Shown here: one piece after another, positions 7,519 through 17,657 of the stretch
Layout: each line of letters starts with the position of its first letter
Numbering within the stretch: position 1 is the first letter of the stretch
From: an uncultured Eubacteriales bacterium
GTDB lineage: Bacteria > Bacillota > Clostridia > Oscillospirales > CAG-272
DNA: 64,000 nt
NCBI GenBank assembly: GCA_934503195.1
Contig: CAKSVM010000005.1
Span: 4,672-68,671, forward strand
Direction of reading: 5' to 3'
Made by a program: the position numbers and the translations under genes
The notes under the pieces: model-generated
The model's database searches: none
What the model saw: the letters and a program-made list of their open reading frames with translations, nothing else
Told to the model about the DNA's origin: nothing

Positions 7519-8709
7519 ATGGAAAAAGGGCAGAGCGCAGCTAAAATCGGTCGGCGGTCGTGGATTCCGATCGCCTTCATTGTCGCGACCTACGGCGGGC
7601 TGACGCTCGTCATGGGTCAAAACGGCGTCATCGGACTGCTTGTTCCGCTCGCCGCATCGGCCGTGATGCTTGTCGGTATGCTGTTTGAGAACGAGGAGAA
7701 GATTGACATTTTCAGCCTTCTGATGCCGATTATGAGTTATGCCGCGGTTGTGTCGGTCTTTGCGATGCTCATCCGCGATAATCTCACCGACGGGCTTATA
7801 AACGCGGTCATAAAGCCGCTCCCGATGCTTTTTCCAGGCGTGATCTCGTTTGGAATCTGGCTTTCTGTAAGGCTCGGAAAGAACCGCTCGTTCGCGATCG
7901 CCTTCTCGGCCGCGCTCGGGACGATTTTCTGGCTCATCGTCGCCGGAATCAACATAAAGCACATCACCGGAAAGCTCGACATTGAGCAGATAAGAGCGGT
8001 TCTCGACGCGTTTTTCGAGCCGCTTCGCGCCGCGCTTGCGAGCGTCACGATCGACTACAAGGGAAACGGGGTTCAGGTCTACGGCGACAACGAGATCGCC
8101 GGAATGATCGCGATAGCAAAGCGCACCTTCATCGGCTCGCTCGGAGCGGTCATGATGATCGCGGCGTACATCGTCACGCTTATCGCGCGGATTTTCGCCG
8201 CGCTTTCGGGGCTTCCGTCGCTCTTCCCGTCCGAGGAACACGACGAGATCGCGTTTGTTCCGGTCGAGGAGGATCCGGACGATATCGACATACTCGTCGA
8301 GCGGATAAGATTCCCGTGGCGGATCGAGATCTCGACCGTCAGCGCGGTCGTCGCGCTCGCGGCTTACGCGGTCAGGATAATCTTCGGTCATCCCGAAAAG
8401 ACGCTTACGATGGTCACGGTCGCCGAGAATCTGATGATTCTCCTGATGCCGGGACTCGTGTATGTCGGCATCCGCGCGGCTGTCACGTCGCTCGCCGGGA
8501 AATCGCGCGGGATGTTCGGATTCAGATCACGGAATGGGAATCCGGTCTTCGCGGTGCTGTTTATAATCATCGCGGCGGTGCTCTTCTTCATAAGCCCGTC
8601 CGCGCCCTTCATGCTTTTCGCCGCGAACGGCGCGGTTGATATATTCTCTGAAAATTTCCGTCGCGCGGAGGCACTTCACTACGACGACGCCGACGACCGA
8701 AAGGAGTGA
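7519..8709 (+). CDS. DUF2232 (YybS-like) polytopic membrane protein
   Basis: Integral membrane protein of about 396 residues with some eight hydrophobic segments (clusters near residues 20-60, 75-95, 110-150, 215-240, 275-295, 310-330 and 350-385). The assignment relies mainly on position: directly upstream of gdpP, rplI and dnaB, exactly where Bacillus and clostridia carry yybS. The function of the family is not established. Start ATG 7519 is preferred because AGAGGTGG ends 9 nt upstream, whereas the ATG at 7510 abuts the site. It lies six nucleotides before gdpP. Confidence 0.75.
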   Translation: MEKGQSAAKIGRRSWIPIAFIVATYGGLTLVMGQNGVIGLLVPLAASAVMLVGMLFENEEKIDIFSLLMPIMSYAAVVSVFAMLIRDNLTDGLINAVIKPLPMLFPGVISFGIWLSVRLGKNRSFAIAFSAALGTIFWLIVAGINIKHITGKLDIEQIRAVLDAFFEPLRAALASVTIDYKGNGVQVYGDNEIAGMIAIAKRTFIGSLGAVMMIAAYIVTLIARIFAALSGLPSLFPSEEHDEIAFVPVEEDPDDIDILVERIRFPWRIEISTVSAVVALAAYAVRIIFGHPEKTLTMVTVAENLMILLMPGLVYVGIRAAVTSLAGKSRGMFGFRSRNGNPVFAVLFIIIAAVLFFISPSAPFMLFAANGAVDIFSENFRRAEALHYDDADDRKE

Positions 8710-8715
8710 TCCGGA

Positions 8716-10770
8716 ATGCCTACAGGAAAACACGATAAAAAACACCAGAAGAGCTTTTTGGGAATCCCGCCGCGCATTCTGCTGAACACGGTTATCGCGG
8801 CACTGTTCATTCTGATCTTCGCGCTTTTAGTGAAGTTCTCAAAGCTTGATCCGATGATTCTCGGCGCGGTAATGGCCGTCTGCCTCATTCTCGCGGAATT
8901 CTTCGGCGGAAAGCTCTACGGGCTTTTAAGCTTCCGCGTGAATCCCGACGACGAGACGATCTCGCCGATTCTTGGCAACATAACGCTCGATTTCATCCTG
9001 AAGCTCTATCTCCCGGTCGTAATCTGCGACGAGAACGGAAAGATCATCTGGTACAACAATTCCTTTACCAAGGTCGCGAGCCCGCGCGAGGTGCTTTACA
9101 CGAAGCATATCGACTCGATCTGCGGAATCGGGATGGATCAGATTCTCGCAGAGACCTCGGGTTCGCCCGAGTCGGCCGGGGCCGATAACGAGGACGGAGT
9201 CGACGCGGCCGCCTATGACCGCTTCTTCCGGATCAAGGGCTACCGCATAACCGCGCAGGGAAAGAATTACGTCATCACGGTCTGGAACGAGCGCACCGAG
9301 CTTCGCCGCGTCGCGAAAAGACTCGCCGACGAGGAGACGATCATCGCTTATGTGATGATCGACAACCTCGACGAGCTGATGCAGTTTGTTCAGGAAAAAT
9401 ACCGCTCGGCCTCGGCAAAGGTCGAGAATATCCTCAAGGAATGGGCCGACTCGGTCGGCGGAATTCTCAAGGAATACGAGCGTGACAAGTTCATTTTCGT
9501 CTTCGAGGCGAGATATCTTGACGAGTTTATCGAAAAGAAGTTTGACATTCTTGACCGGATCCGCGAGGTACGGATCGGAGAGGGAAGTATGCCGGTCACT
9601 GTTTCGATCGGAATCTCGCGCGTACACGGAACTCTCGCCGATAAGGATCACGACGCGCACGCGTCGCTTGATCTCGCTCTCCAACGCGGCGGCGATCAGG
9701 TCGTCGTCAAGAACGCGCACAACACCGAGTTCTATGGCGGACGCACCAAAACCGTTCAGAAGCGGACCAAGGTCAGGGCGAGAGTCATCGCCAACGAGCT
9801 TACGCTCAATATGGCCAGAGCGCATAACGTCCTCATAATGGGTCACCGGAATCCAGACTACGACTCGATCGGAGCCTGCGTCGGAATCGCGCGGCTCGCT
9901 ATGTTCTGCGGCGTCAAGGCCAATATAGTCGTCAACCGCTCCGACGCGAATATAAGACAGGCGATAAACCGTGTCGCGAGCCTTCCCGAGTATACCGACA
10001 TATTCGTTGACAGCTTCGTCGGGCAGGATATGATAAACTCCGACACGCTTCTCGTCATAGTCGACGTCAACAATCCCGTTCAGTTCGAGGCTCCCGATAT
10101 CGCCGCGAACGTCGGAAGCATCGCGATAATCGACCATCACCGCAAGACCGGGGATTACAGCCGTCAGCCGATCATAACCTACATCGAGCCTTCGGCGTCG
10201 TCGGCCTGCGAGCTTGTCGCCGAGATCCTCGAACAGGCACTTCCGATCGGAGGGCTTCACCGCGAGGAGGCAGACGTCCTTTACAGCGGAATGCTGCTTG
10301 ACACCAAGCAGTTTTCGCGCAACACCGGAGTCCGCACTTTCAGCGCGGCACTCTATCTGCGCTCCGAGGGCGCGAACCCGGCCGAGGTTCAGCTATTCTT
10401 CAAGTCGGGACTCGACGATTTCATGCGCGAGGCCAAGTTCACGATGAATGTCGTCACCTACCGGCAGATCTTCGCGATCTCGATGAGCGACGGCGACGGA
10501 AGCCCGAAGGATCGTATCGCCGCGGCAAAGGCGGCGGACAAGCTTCTCTCGGTCGAGGGAGTAATGGCGTCCTTCGCGCTCGTCCACATCGACGACAGCG
10601 TCCACATCTCGGCGCGTTCGGCCGGAAACGTCAACGTTCAGCTGATCCTCGAAAAGATCGGCGGCGGCGGATATTACGAGGCCGCGGGTGCGCTTCTCAA
10701 GAATGTCACGATGGCTTCGGCTCTTTCGAGCCTCAAGGCCGCAATTGACGATTATATGAAAAAGAAATAA
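8716..10770 (+). CDS. gdpP: Cyclic-di-AMP phosphodiesterase, GdpP family
   Basis: Membrane-bound enzyme that hydrolyses c-di-AMP to pApA, controlling potassium and osmotic balance, cell wall and beta-lactam tolerance. Domain order: two transmembrane helices (~21-40 and ~45-63), PAS-like sensor (~85-190), degenerate GGDEF (~205-335, ending GGDQVVV), DHH domain (~365-510) and DHHA1 (~600-680). Metal-binding motifs are HRNPDYDS (377-384), Asp450 in VIVDVNNP, and DHHR (473-476). At 684 residues the length is typical. An AAAGGAG site precedes the ATG. The unmodified DHH motifs suggest an active enzyme. Confidence 0.95.
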   Translation: MPTGKHDKKHQKSFLGIPPRILLNTVIAALFILIFALLVKFSKLDPMILGAVMAVCLILAEFFGGKLYGLLSFRVNPDDETISPILGNITLDFILKLYLPVVICDENGKIIWYNNSFTKVASPREVLYTKHIDSICGIGMDQILAETSGSPESAGADNEDGVDAAAYDRFFRIKGYRITAQGKNYVITVWNERTELRRVAKRLADEETIIAYVMIDNLDELMQFVQEKYRSASAKVENILKEWADSVGGILKEYERDKFIFVFEARYLDEFIEKKFDILDRIREVRIGEGSMPVTVSIGISRVHGTLADKDHDAHASLDLALQRGGDQVVVKNAHNTEFYGGRTKTVQKRTKVRARVIANELTLNMARAHNVLIMGHRNPDYDSIGACVGIARLAMFCGVKANIVVNRSDANIRQAINRVASLPEYTDIFVDSFVGQDMINSDTLLVIVDVNNPVQFEAPDIAANVGSIAIIDHHRKTGDYSRQPIITYIEPSASSACELVAEILEQALPIGGLHREEADVLYSGMLLDTKQFSRNTGVRTFSAALYLRSEGANPAEVQLFFKSGLDDFMREAKFTMNVVTYRQIFAISMSDGDGSPKDRIAAAKAADKLLSVEGVMASFALVHIDDSVHISARSAGNVNVQLILEKIGGGGYYEAAGALLKNVTMASALSSLKAAIDDYMKKK

Positions 10771-10782
10771 TTTTCCACGGCA

Positions 10783-10801
10783 GGCGCGGCAGAGCCGCGC
10801 C
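10783..10801 (+). other. Small GC-rich hairpin in the gdpP-rplI gap
   Basis: A perfect 8-bp stem GGCGCGGC/GCCGCGCC with an AGA loop, 35 bp before the rplI start. No T run follows, so it may be an mRNA processing, stability or L9 leader structure rather than a terminator. Confidence 0.5.
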
Positions 10802-10835
10802 GCCGGAATTTACCAAAGCAAGGGAGATAATCAAA

Positions 10836-11285
10836 ATGAAAGTAGTACTCACTCAGGATGTAAAGGCACAGGGCAAGAAGGGACAGCTCATCGAGGTTTC
10901 GGACGGATACGCCCGCAACTTCCTCCTTCCGAGAAAGCTCGCCGTCATCGCCGACAACGCCGCGCTCAACGAGATCAAGGGACGCGAGGCCGCTGAAAAG
11001 CACAGAGCCGAGGTTGAGCTTGCGAACGCCAAGGACGCCGCCGCGAAGCTTGAATCGACCCAGATCTTCTTCAAGGGCAAGGTCGGCGCGGACGGCTTCA
11101 TGCTTGGCTCGGTCACATCGAAGGATATCGCCGAGGAGCTTAAGACTCAGACCGGAATCGTAATCGACAAGCGCAAGATCCAGCTTTCAGGCCCCATAAA
11201 GGCCTTCGGCAAGACCGTGGTTGACGTCAAGCTCCATGCTGACGTCATGGGCAGGATCAACGTCGTCGTCACCGAAGAAAAATAA
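10836..11285 (+). CDS. rplI: 50S ribosomal protein L9
   Basis: Large-subunit ribosomal protein bL9. The N-terminal domain begins MKVVLTQDVKAQGKKGQ and includes the hallmark VSDGYARNFLLPRKLA (residues ~21-36). A long connecting helix rich in Ala/Glu/Lys follows (~45-75), and the C-terminal rRNA-binding domain starts near 80. Its 149 residues are standard. A GGGAGA ribosome binding site lies 7-8 nt upstream. Placed between gdpP and dnaB as in most Firmicutes. Confidence 0.97.
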   Translation: MKVVLTQDVKAQGKKGQLIEVSDGYARNFLLPRKLAVIADNAALNEIKGREAAEKHRAEVELANAKDAAAKLESTQIFFKGKVGADGFMLGSVTSKDIAEELKTQTGIVIDKRKIQLSGPIKAFGKTVVDVKLHADVMGRINVVVTEEK

Positions 11286-11288
11286 GCT

Positions 11289-12623
11289 ATGGCCGACATT
11301 CTTGCTCCGAGAAAGCTTCCTTTCTCGCTGGATGCCGAGCAGTCGGTGCTGGGATCGATTCTGATTGATCCCGAAACCTTCAACATAGTCGCCGGAATAC
11401 TCAAAAGCGACGATTTCCACGTCGAGAATCACCGCGAGATCTACCTCGCAATGCAGGATCTCTACCTACAGAACCGGAGCATTGACGTCGTTACGCTGAT
11501 CGATATGCTCGTTCACCGCGGAGTGCTCGAACAGGACAAGTGCGAGGAATATGTAAAGCTTCTCGTCGGAGTCGTGCCGTCGGCCGCCAACGCCGCCGAT
11601 TACGCGCAGATTGTCAAGGACAAGAGTATTCTCCGCCACCTCATTGAGGCGTCGGAGCAGATCTCCGAATCGGCCTACGCGGCGCAGGACGACGTCGTGC
11701 ATATCCTCGGAAACGCCGAGCAGATGATCTTCTCGATCGCCGAGGGCAACGAGCAGAAGGGCTTTCTCCACATCCGCGACGTGCTTGTCCAGACCTACCA
11801 GCATCTCCACGATCTTAAGGAAAACCGCGCCGAGACGATCGGAACCCCGACCGGATTCGGTGACCTTGACAACGTTCTCGTCGGAATGGGAAAAAGCGAC
11901 CTTATTCTGATCGGAGCGCGTCCCGGTATGGGAAAGACGAGTTTCGCGCTCAATATCGCGTCGAACGTCGCCAGAGAGACGAAAAAAGCGGTCTGCATTT
12001 TTTCGCTTGAAATGTCGGCCGAACAGCTCGTCTCGCGTATGCTTTCGAGTGAGGCTCTGGTCGACAGCCACAACATCCGCTCGGGAGAGCTTTCGGACGA
12101 GGACTGGGATAAGCTCGCTCACGCCTCGGCCGGACTTTCGGAGTGCGATATCTTCATCGACGACACGACCGGAATCACCGCGACCGGAATGAAGGCGAAG
12201 CTCCGCAGGGTCAAGAACCTCGGACTCGTGATAATCGACTACCTCCAGCTCATGCAGTCTGACCGCAAGATCGACAACCGTGTGCAGGAGGTCGCGGACA
12301 TTTCGCGAAATCTGAAGATTCTCGCCAAGGAGCTTCAGGTTCCGCTCGTCTGCGCGGCTCAGCTTTCGCGAAGCCCCGAGTCGAGAACCGACAAGACGCC
12401 GATGCTTTCCGACCTGCGTGACTCGGGAGCGATCGAGCAGGACGCCGACGTCGTCATGTTCCTCTCGCGCGACTACTACGGAAACGACCCGACAAAGCAG
12501 AACGTCGCCGACATAATCATCGCGAAGAACCGTCACGGCGCGACCGGAAAGGTCACGATGGGCTGGTTCGGACAGTTCACGAAGTTCACCTCGCTCGCGC
12601 CCGAAGAGGAGCCGCCGCGTTAA
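11289..12623 (+). CDS. dnaB: Replicative DNA helicase
   Basis: Hexameric ATP-driven helicase that unwinds the replication fork. The N-terminal DnaB domain (~12-115) carries PFSLDAEQSVLGSILID; the RecA-like C-terminal domain has Walker A GARPGMGKTS (209-218), Walker B LVIIDYLQLM (~315-324), and the conserved AQLSRSPESR and DLRDSGAIEQDAD motifs. It has 444 residues and no intein. It starts 3 bp after rplI without a strong ribosome binding site, consistent with translational coupling. Confidence 0.97.
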   Translation: MADILAPRKLPFSLDAEQSVLGSILIDPETFNIVAGILKSDDFHVENHREIYLAMQDLYLQNRSIDVVTLIDMLVHRGVLEQDKCEEYVKLLVGVVPSAANAADYAQIVKDKSILRHLIEASEQISESAYAAQDDVVHILGNAEQMIFSIAEGNEQKGFLHIRDVLVQTYQHLHDLKENRAETIGTPTGFGDLDNVLVGMGKSDLILIGARPGMGKTSFALNIASNVARETKKAVCIFSLEMSAEQLVSRMLSSEALVDSHNIRSGELSDEDWDKLAHASAGLSECDIFIDDTTGITATGMKAKLRRVKNLGLVIIDYLQLMQSDRKIDNRVQEVADISRNLKILAKELQVPLVCAAQLSRSPESRTDKTPMLSDLRDSGAIEQDADVVMFLSRDYYGNDPTKQNVADIIIAKNRHGATGKVTMGWFGQFTKFTSLAPEEEPPR

Positions 12624-12634
12624 GGAAGCTTATT

Positions 12635-14035
12635 TTGAAAAACGGAATTTCAGGCGAAGCATCAATCGCCGTGAGAAAAAAATTCAGATCCGCGCTCGGG
12701 GAGTATAGGATGCTTTCGGGCGTGAAGGGCGTTCTCATCGGGTATTCGGGCGGCGCGGATTCCTCCGCGCTTCTCAAGCTTATGTCCGAGGAACGCGAAA
12801 GAAGCGGAATTTATATAAAAGCCGTCCATGTCCACCACGGCATCCGCGGTGGTGAGGCCGACCGCGACGCGAAATTCTGCGAGGACACCTGCAAGCGGCT
12901 CGGAATTGATTTCGAGCTTGTGAAGGCCGATATCCCCGCGATCGCGAAGCTTTCGGGCAGGGGAATCGAGGAGACCGCGCGGGATTTCAGATATTCCGAG
13001 TTCGCTCGGATTCTCTCGTCGGACGAACGGCTTGATGCCGTCGCGACGGCGCACAACTCGGACGACAACGCCGAGACCATGCTATATAATCTCATCCGCG
13101 GCACCGGAGTCGCTGGACTTTCGGGAATCCCGCCGACGAGAAAGCTCGGCGAGCATAAAATAATCCGTCCGCTCATCGGCGTCACGAAGGACGAAATAAT
13201 CGACTTTTGTAAGGCCGAAAATATCGGCTTCATACACGACAGCACGAACGACGATATTCTGTACACGCGGAATTATATCCGCCACGAGCTGATTCCGGGG
13301 ATGAAGAAGCTCAATCCGGCGTTTCCCGAAGCCGCCGGAAGACTTTCAAGGCTGGCGCGGGATGACGATGACTGTCTCTCGTCGCTCGCGGAAGAGCTTG
13401 TGAAAAACCGAAATCCCTGCGCTGATCTCGCAAATGCGCATCGTGCGATCGCCTCGCGCGCGGTCATAAAGATGTACTCGGAGGTATCCGGGGCGACGCT
13501 TGAGACCGTGCATATTGACGCGGTTCTCGCGCTCTGCGCGAAGGGACGCGGCGAGCTTTCACTGCCCGACCGGGTATTCGCGCGGATTGTCGTCGGAAAA
13601 CTCGTCTTTACGCGTGAAAAAATGTCGGCCGCGCCTGAGTTTTTTCATGAAATTCATCCTGGCGTGAATCATTTCGCAGAACCCGATTTCGCGGTCTTAA
13701 TGTACAGAAATGATGGCAGTGTCGAAAAAGATAACGAAACTCTGAAAAAAATTTACAACTTATCAATACACATAAGATTAAATTCTGATACAATAAAGCA
13801 TATATTGTTCGTGCGCGAAAGACGCCCCGGCGACTCATACGTCTGCGGCGGCATGACGCGAAAGATTAAAAAGCTTTGCAATGACCGCAAGCTCACGATG
13901 AGCGAGCGGCAGAGAATCCCGGTTTTCTGCGACGATGACGGCGTGATCTGGTATCCCGGATCCCCGCCCGCCGACCGCGTGAAGCCGGAGGGTGACGACT
14001 TTGTATCGTTAGTTTATTATTATAATGAGGTTTGA
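12635..14035 (+). CDS. tilS: tRNA(Ile)-lysidine synthase
   Basis: Converts the wobble cytidine of the CAU-anticodon isoleucine tRNA to lysidine so that AUA is read. N-type ATP pyrophosphatase signature SGGADSS (38-44) and VHVHHGIRG (64-72) with a following acidic patch; the C-terminal substrate-binding region ends with the TilS-C type ERRPGDSY..GGMTRKIKK block. The 466-residue length is normal. The start is TTG at 12635 with AAGGAAG about 8 nt upstream. Between roughly 13670 and 13810 the gene is noticeably more AT-rich than its flanks. The stop is 2 nt before the hpt start. Confidence 0.93.
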   Translation: MKNGISGEASIAVRKKFRSALGEYRMLSGVKGVLIGYSGGADSSALLKLMSEERERSGIYIKAVHVHHGIRGGEADRDAKFCEDTCKRLGIDFELVKADIPAIAKLSGRGIEETARDFRYSEFARILSSDERLDAVATAHNSDDNAETMLYNLIRGTGVAGLSGIPPTRKLGEHKIIRPLIGVTKDEIIDFCKAENIGFIHDSTNDDILYTRNYIRHELIPGMKKLNPAFPEAAGRLSRLARDDDDCLSSLAEELVKNRNPCADLANAHRAIASRAVIKMYSEVSGATLETVHIDAVLALCAKGRGELSLPDRVFARIVVGKLVFTREKMSAAPEFFHEIHPGVNHFAEPDFAVLMYRNDGSVEKDNETLKKIYNLSIHIRLNSDTIKHILFVRERRPGDSYVCGGMTRKIKKLCNDRKLTMSERQRIPVFCDDDGVIWYPGSPPADRVKPEGDDFVSLVYYYNEV

Positions 14036-14037
14036 CA

Positions 14038-14589
14038 ATGAGAAAGGATATTGAAAAGATCCTCGTTTCAGAGGAAGAGCTTGATGAGATAACCACCCGG
14101 ATCGCCGGAGAGATCAGCCGCGACTATGAGGGAAAAAGACTTCTGCTTCTCTGCATTCTCAAAGGCTCGGTAGTCTTCATGGGAGATCTCATGAAGAAGA
14201 TCAGCATCCCGGTCGAGATCGATTTCATGAAGGTCTCGTCCTACGGCGCGGGAACGAAGTCGTCGGGAACCGTTAATATCGTTTTTGATCTTTACCGGAA
14301 CGATCTTCCGGATATCGATATAGTCATAATCGAGGATATCATCGACAGCGGACGCACGCTCTCGTATCTCACGACCTATCTTAAGAACAAGGGCGCGAGA
14401 AGCGTCAGAATCGCGACCGTGCTTGACAAGCCATCGCGCCGCGATCCCTCGGTGACGCTCACGCCGGATTACACCGGAAAGGTCATTCCCGATGAGTTCG
14501 TCGTCGGGTACGGACTCGATTACGACGAGAAATACCGTGCGCTTCCTTACATAGGAGTGCTGAGTCCCGAGGTCTACAGCGGAGAGTGA
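14038..14589 (+). CDS. hpt: Hypoxanthine phosphoribosyltransferase
   Basis: Purine salvage: joins hypoxanthine or guanine to PRPP, making IMP or GMP. The PRPP-binding loop VIIEDIIDSGRTL (96-108) and LKGSVVFMGDL (41-51) are diagnostic; the C-terminal VVGYGLDYDEKYR matches the family. It has 183 residues from ATG 14038, chosen because GAGG lies 7 nt upstream. The order tilS-hpt-ftsH is the classical Firmicutes arrangement. Confidence 0.96.
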   Translation: MRKDIEKILVSEEELDEITTRIAGEISRDYEGKRLLLLCILKGSVVFMGDLMKKISIPVEIDFMKVSSYGAGTKSSGTVNIVFDLYRNDLPDIDIVIIEDIIDSGRTLSYLTTYLKNKGARSVRIATVLDKPSRRDPSVTLTPDYTGKVIPDEFVVGYGLDYDEKYRALPYIGVLSPEVYSGE

Positions 14590-14641
14590 AACACCGCGAA
14601 AAGAGCGTCCCTTCGGCAAAAAATCAAGTTGAGAGGTAATT

Positions 14642-16651
14642 ATGAAATCAAACTACAAGATTCTGATCTTCTATGTAGTGCTGATAGCCGTGATACTCGT
14701 GGCGACCGCCGCGCTCTTCGGAAATCAGCCAAGCTCGAAGATCATCTACAGTGATATCGACAGACTGTTCTATGAAGAGCAGGTAAAGATGTTTGAGATA
14801 GACAGCGACAATCAGCTGACCATCTGGAAGCGCGACAATTCGGTCGTCACCTTCAAACTGCGTTCGCTCGATTCCTTCTGGGCACAGTTCGGCGACATGA
14901 TCGAGAAGCAGTTCAGAGCCGGAACGATCGAGGAGTACAATATCGCTGAGCCAGTCGAGATACCGTGGTGGATAAATCTCCTCCCGTACGCGATCGTCAT
15001 AATCCTCTTCATCGTCTTCTGGTTCTTCATCATAAACCAGTTCGCGGGAGGTGCTGGCGGAAAGGGCGGAAAGATCGGCAATTTCGGCAAGGCGCGCGCG
15101 AAGCTCGGTTCTGACGAGAAAAAGAAGGTCTTCTTCAAGGACGTCGCCGGAGCCGACGAGGAAAAGGCCGAGCTTCAGGAGTGCGTGGAGTTCCTGCGTG
15201 ATCCGACGAAGTTCACGAAGCTCGGTGCGCATATCCCGCACGGCGTGCTTTTGGTAGGCCCTCCCGGTACCGGTAAGACGCTTCTCGCGAAGGCGGTCGC
15301 GGGCGAGGCAGGGGTTCCGTTCTATTCGATCTCGGGTTCGGATTTCGTTGAGATGTACGTCGGCGTCGGAGCGTCGCGCGTGCGCGACCTCTTTGATACC
15401 GCGAAGAAGAATCCCGCGAGCATCATCTTCATCGATGAGATAGACGCCGTCGGACGTCACCGCGGCGCGGGTCTCGGCGGCGGACACGACGAGCGTGAGC
15501 AAACTCTCAACCAGCTCCTTGTCGAGATGGACGGTTTCGGCGGAAACGAGGGAGTCATTGTCATGGCGGCGACCAACCGTCCCGACATTCTCGACCCTGC
15601 GCTTCTCAGACCCGGACGCTTTGACAGACAGATCACGGTCAATTATCCCGATATCAAGGGACGCGAGGATATCCTGAAGGTTCACGCCGAGGGCAAGACC
15701 TTTGAGCAGAACGTCGATCTCCACACTCTCGCGAAGACCACGGTCGGCTTCACTGGAGCGGATCTAGCGAACCTCCTTAACGAGGCCGCGCTCCTCGCCG
15801 CGAGAAAGAACAAGAGCCTCATCGGCATGGACGACCTCGAAGAGGCGACGATCAAGGTCATGGTCGGCCCGCAGAAGAAGTCCAAGGTCATAAGCGACAA
15901 AGAAAAGCGTCTAACGGCTTATCACGAGGCCGGACACGCGATCGTTACGAAGTTCCTCCAGCCCGACACCCCGGTGCATCAGATTTCGATCATCCCGGCC
16001 GGACGCGCGGGCGGATATACGCTCTCGCTCCCGAAGGAGGATCGCTCCTATCAGTCGAAGAGCGACATGGAGAACGAGATCGTCTCGCTTCTCGGCGGAC
16101 GCGTCGCGGAGAAGATCATCCTCGGCGACATCTCGACCGGAGCTTCGAACGATATCCAGCGCGCCACCGCGATCGCGCGGAACATGGTCACACGCTACGG
16201 CATGAGCGACACGTTAGGCCCGATCGTCTACGGCTCCGAGCATAACAGCGACGAGGTCTTCCTTGGCCGCGACTTCAACACGAGCCGCAACTATTCCGAG
16301 GACACCGCGACGATCATCGACAACGAGATCAAGCGGCTTGTCAACACCGCGTATGACAAGGCGACCGAGCTTCTCACCGAGCATATAGATAAGCTCCACT
16401 TCCTCGCTTCCTACCTCATGAAGAACGAGGTCATGGATGAGGCTCAGTTCAACGCCGCTATGGACGGTGATCCGACTATTGAGGAGCTTGAGGCGATGCG
16501 CGACGAAAAGCACAAGAAGTCGGACGAGGAAAACCGCGTTAAGGCCGAGGAAAACGAGGCCGAGCGTCTCCGCCGCGAAGCCGAGGAAAAGGAAAAGGCC
16601 GAGCAGGAGAAAAACAAGGGCAACGACGACATTCCGAAAATGAAGGAATGA
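14642..16651 (+). CDS. ftsH: ATP-dependent zinc metalloprotease FtsH
   Basis: Membrane-anchored AAA+ protease for quality control of membrane and short-lived cytosolic proteins. Transmembrane segments at ~7-27 and ~113-133 flank a short extracytoplasmic domain; then come the AAA module with Walker A GPPGTGKT (206-213), Walker [10 protein letters not shown] (~261-269), arginine fingers in GRFDR (325-329), and zinc site HEAGH (428-432). The C-terminus ends in a charged Glu/Lys/Ala-rich tail. Its 669 residues are typical. AGAGG precedes the ATG, and a GC hairpin follows the stop. Confidence 0.97.
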   Translation: MKSNYKILIFYVVLIAVILVATAALFGNQPSSKIIYSDIDRLFYEEQVKMFEIDSDNQLTIWKRDNSVVTFKLRSLDSFWAQFGDMIEKQFRAGTIEEYNIAEPVEIPWWINLLPYAIVIILFIVFWFFIINQFAGGAGGKGGKIGNFGKARAKLGSDEKKKVFFKDVAGADEEKAELQECVEFLRDPTKFTKLGAHIPHGVLLVGPPGTGKTLLAKAVAGEAGVPFYSISGSDFVEMYVGVGASRVRDLFDTAKKNPASIIFIDEIDAVGRHRGAGLGGGHDEREQTLNQLLVEMDGFGGNEGVIVMAATNRPDILDPALLRPGRFDRQITVNYPDIKGREDILKVHAEGKTFEQNVDLHTLAKTTVGFTGADLANLLNEAALLAARKNKSLIGMDDLEEATIKVMVGPQKKSKVISDKEKRLTAYHEAGHAIVTKFLQPDTPVHQISIIPAGRAGGYTLSLPKEDRSYQSKSDMENEIVSLLGGRVAEKIILGDISTGASNDIQRATAIARNMVTRYGMSDTLGPIVYGSEHNSDEVFLGRDFNTSRNYSEDTATIIDNEIKRLVNTAYDKATELLTEHIDKLHFLASYLMKNEVMDEAQFNAAMDGDPTIEELEAMRDEKHKKSDEENRVKAEENEAERLRREAEEKEKAEQEKNKGNDDIPKMKE

Positions 16652-16659
16652 CAAACCAC

Positions 16660-16680
16660 GCCGCCCCACAACGGGGCGGC
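16660..16680 (+). terminator. Hairpin after ftsH
   Basis: A perfect 8-bp stem GCCGCCCC/GGGGCGGC with a 5-nt loop, 9 bp after the ftsH stop. No T run follows, so termination may be partial with read-through into the epimerase gene. Confidence 0.55.
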
Positions 16681-16698
16681 AGATGAAAGGACGATACA

Positions 16699-17586
16699 AT
16701 GGAAAGCAAGATCAGCACCGCAAAAGCCTCCGCGATCGGCTCCACGCTGGGCGGAGAACTCATCTCCTATAAGAGGAACGGTCAGGAATACGTCTGGGAG
16801 GGACTTCCCGAATACTGGCCGAGCCACGCTCCGATTCTCTTCCCGACGGTCGGCTCGACGATCGACGGAAGCGTGAAGTTTGAGGGTGTCGCTTATCCGC
16901 TTCAGAAGCACGGATTCGCGAGAAGACAGGATTTCCGTCTGCTCGAACAGACCGAGAACAAGCTTGTATACGAGCTTTTCGACAGCCCCGCATCGCACGA
17001 GGTCTATCCCTACAGGTTCCGCCTTCTCGTGACGCACATCATCACCGACGAGGGATTCTCGACCGAATATACCGTTGAGAATATCGACTCGAAGCCGATC
17101 TGGTTCTGCATCGGCGGACACGCCGGCTTCCGCTGCCCGATGAAGGACGGCGAAAAGTTCTCGGACTACAAGCTCGTCTTTGACAGCGTCGAGAACGAGG
17201 ATGTCATCTACACGACAAACTACGGCGGAGGATACATAGACGCGTCGCTCCCCGTGACCGACAAGCTCAAGAACACGAACGAGTGGGATCTCGAATACTC
17301 CGACTACGACGTCGACGTTCTGCTGACGAAGAAGCTGAAGAGCCACAGCGTGAAGCTCATAAACAAGAACACCGGAAAGGGAATCGATTTCGATTTCTCG
17401 GGATTCAAGGCACTCGGCATCTGGACCCCGCCGAAGAAGCAGGCTCCGTTCGTCTGCATCGAGCCGTGGAACGGACTCCCGGCGCATCTCGGCGAGACCG
17501 GAAACTTCGAGGACAAGCCCTACGCGATAAAGCTCGGTGTCGGAGAAAAATATTCGGTCGGCTATTCTATGAAGGTAATTGACTGA
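16699..17586 (+). CDS. Aldose 1-epimerase family protein (LacX-like)
   Basis: Probable sugar mutarotase that interconverts alpha and beta anomers of a hexose or its derivative. The galactose mutarotase-like beta-sandwich pattern is clear: LGGELISY near the start, ILFPTVG, QKHGFAR (~73-79), CIGGHAGFRCP (~138-148) and CIEPWNGLP (~253-261), with the His and Glu expected for catalysis. The 295-residue length fits the LacX subfamily. The exact sugar cannot be told. AAAGGACG precedes the ATG. Confidence 0.88.
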   Translation: MESKISTAKASAIGSTLGGELISYKRNGQEYVWEGLPEYWPSHAPILFPTVGSTIDGSVKFEGVAYPLQKHGFARRQDFRLLEQTENKLVYELFDSPASHEVYPYRFRLLVTHIITDEGFSTEYTVENIDSKPIWFCIGGHAGFRCPMKDGEKFSDYKLVFDSVENEDVIYTTNYGGGYIDASLPVTDKLKNTNEWDLEYSDYDVDVLLTKKLKSHSVKLINKNTGKGIDFDFSGFKALGIWTPPKKQAPFVCIEPWNGLPAHLGETGNFEDKPYAIKLGVGEKYSVGYSMKVID

Positions 17587-17611
17587 TTTCCCATCTTGGG
17601 AGTATGATTTT

Positions 17612-17635
17612 CGGGGCAGGAGCTTTTCCTGTCCC
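17612..17635 (+). terminator. Probable terminator after the epimerase gene
   Basis: A stem of ten pairs (CGGGGCAGGA with TCCTGTCCCG, one G-T pair) with a 5-nt loop, followed by a weak T-rich stretch (CTTTGGTTTT). Confidence 0.5.
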
Positions 17636-17657
17636 GCGCTTTGGTTTTGGGGGATAA

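Noticed and set aside
13670..13810. Horizontal insertion inside tilS
   Set aside because: The AT-richer stretch keeps the reading frame and lies in the variable linker before the C-terminal domain; normal divergence explains it.
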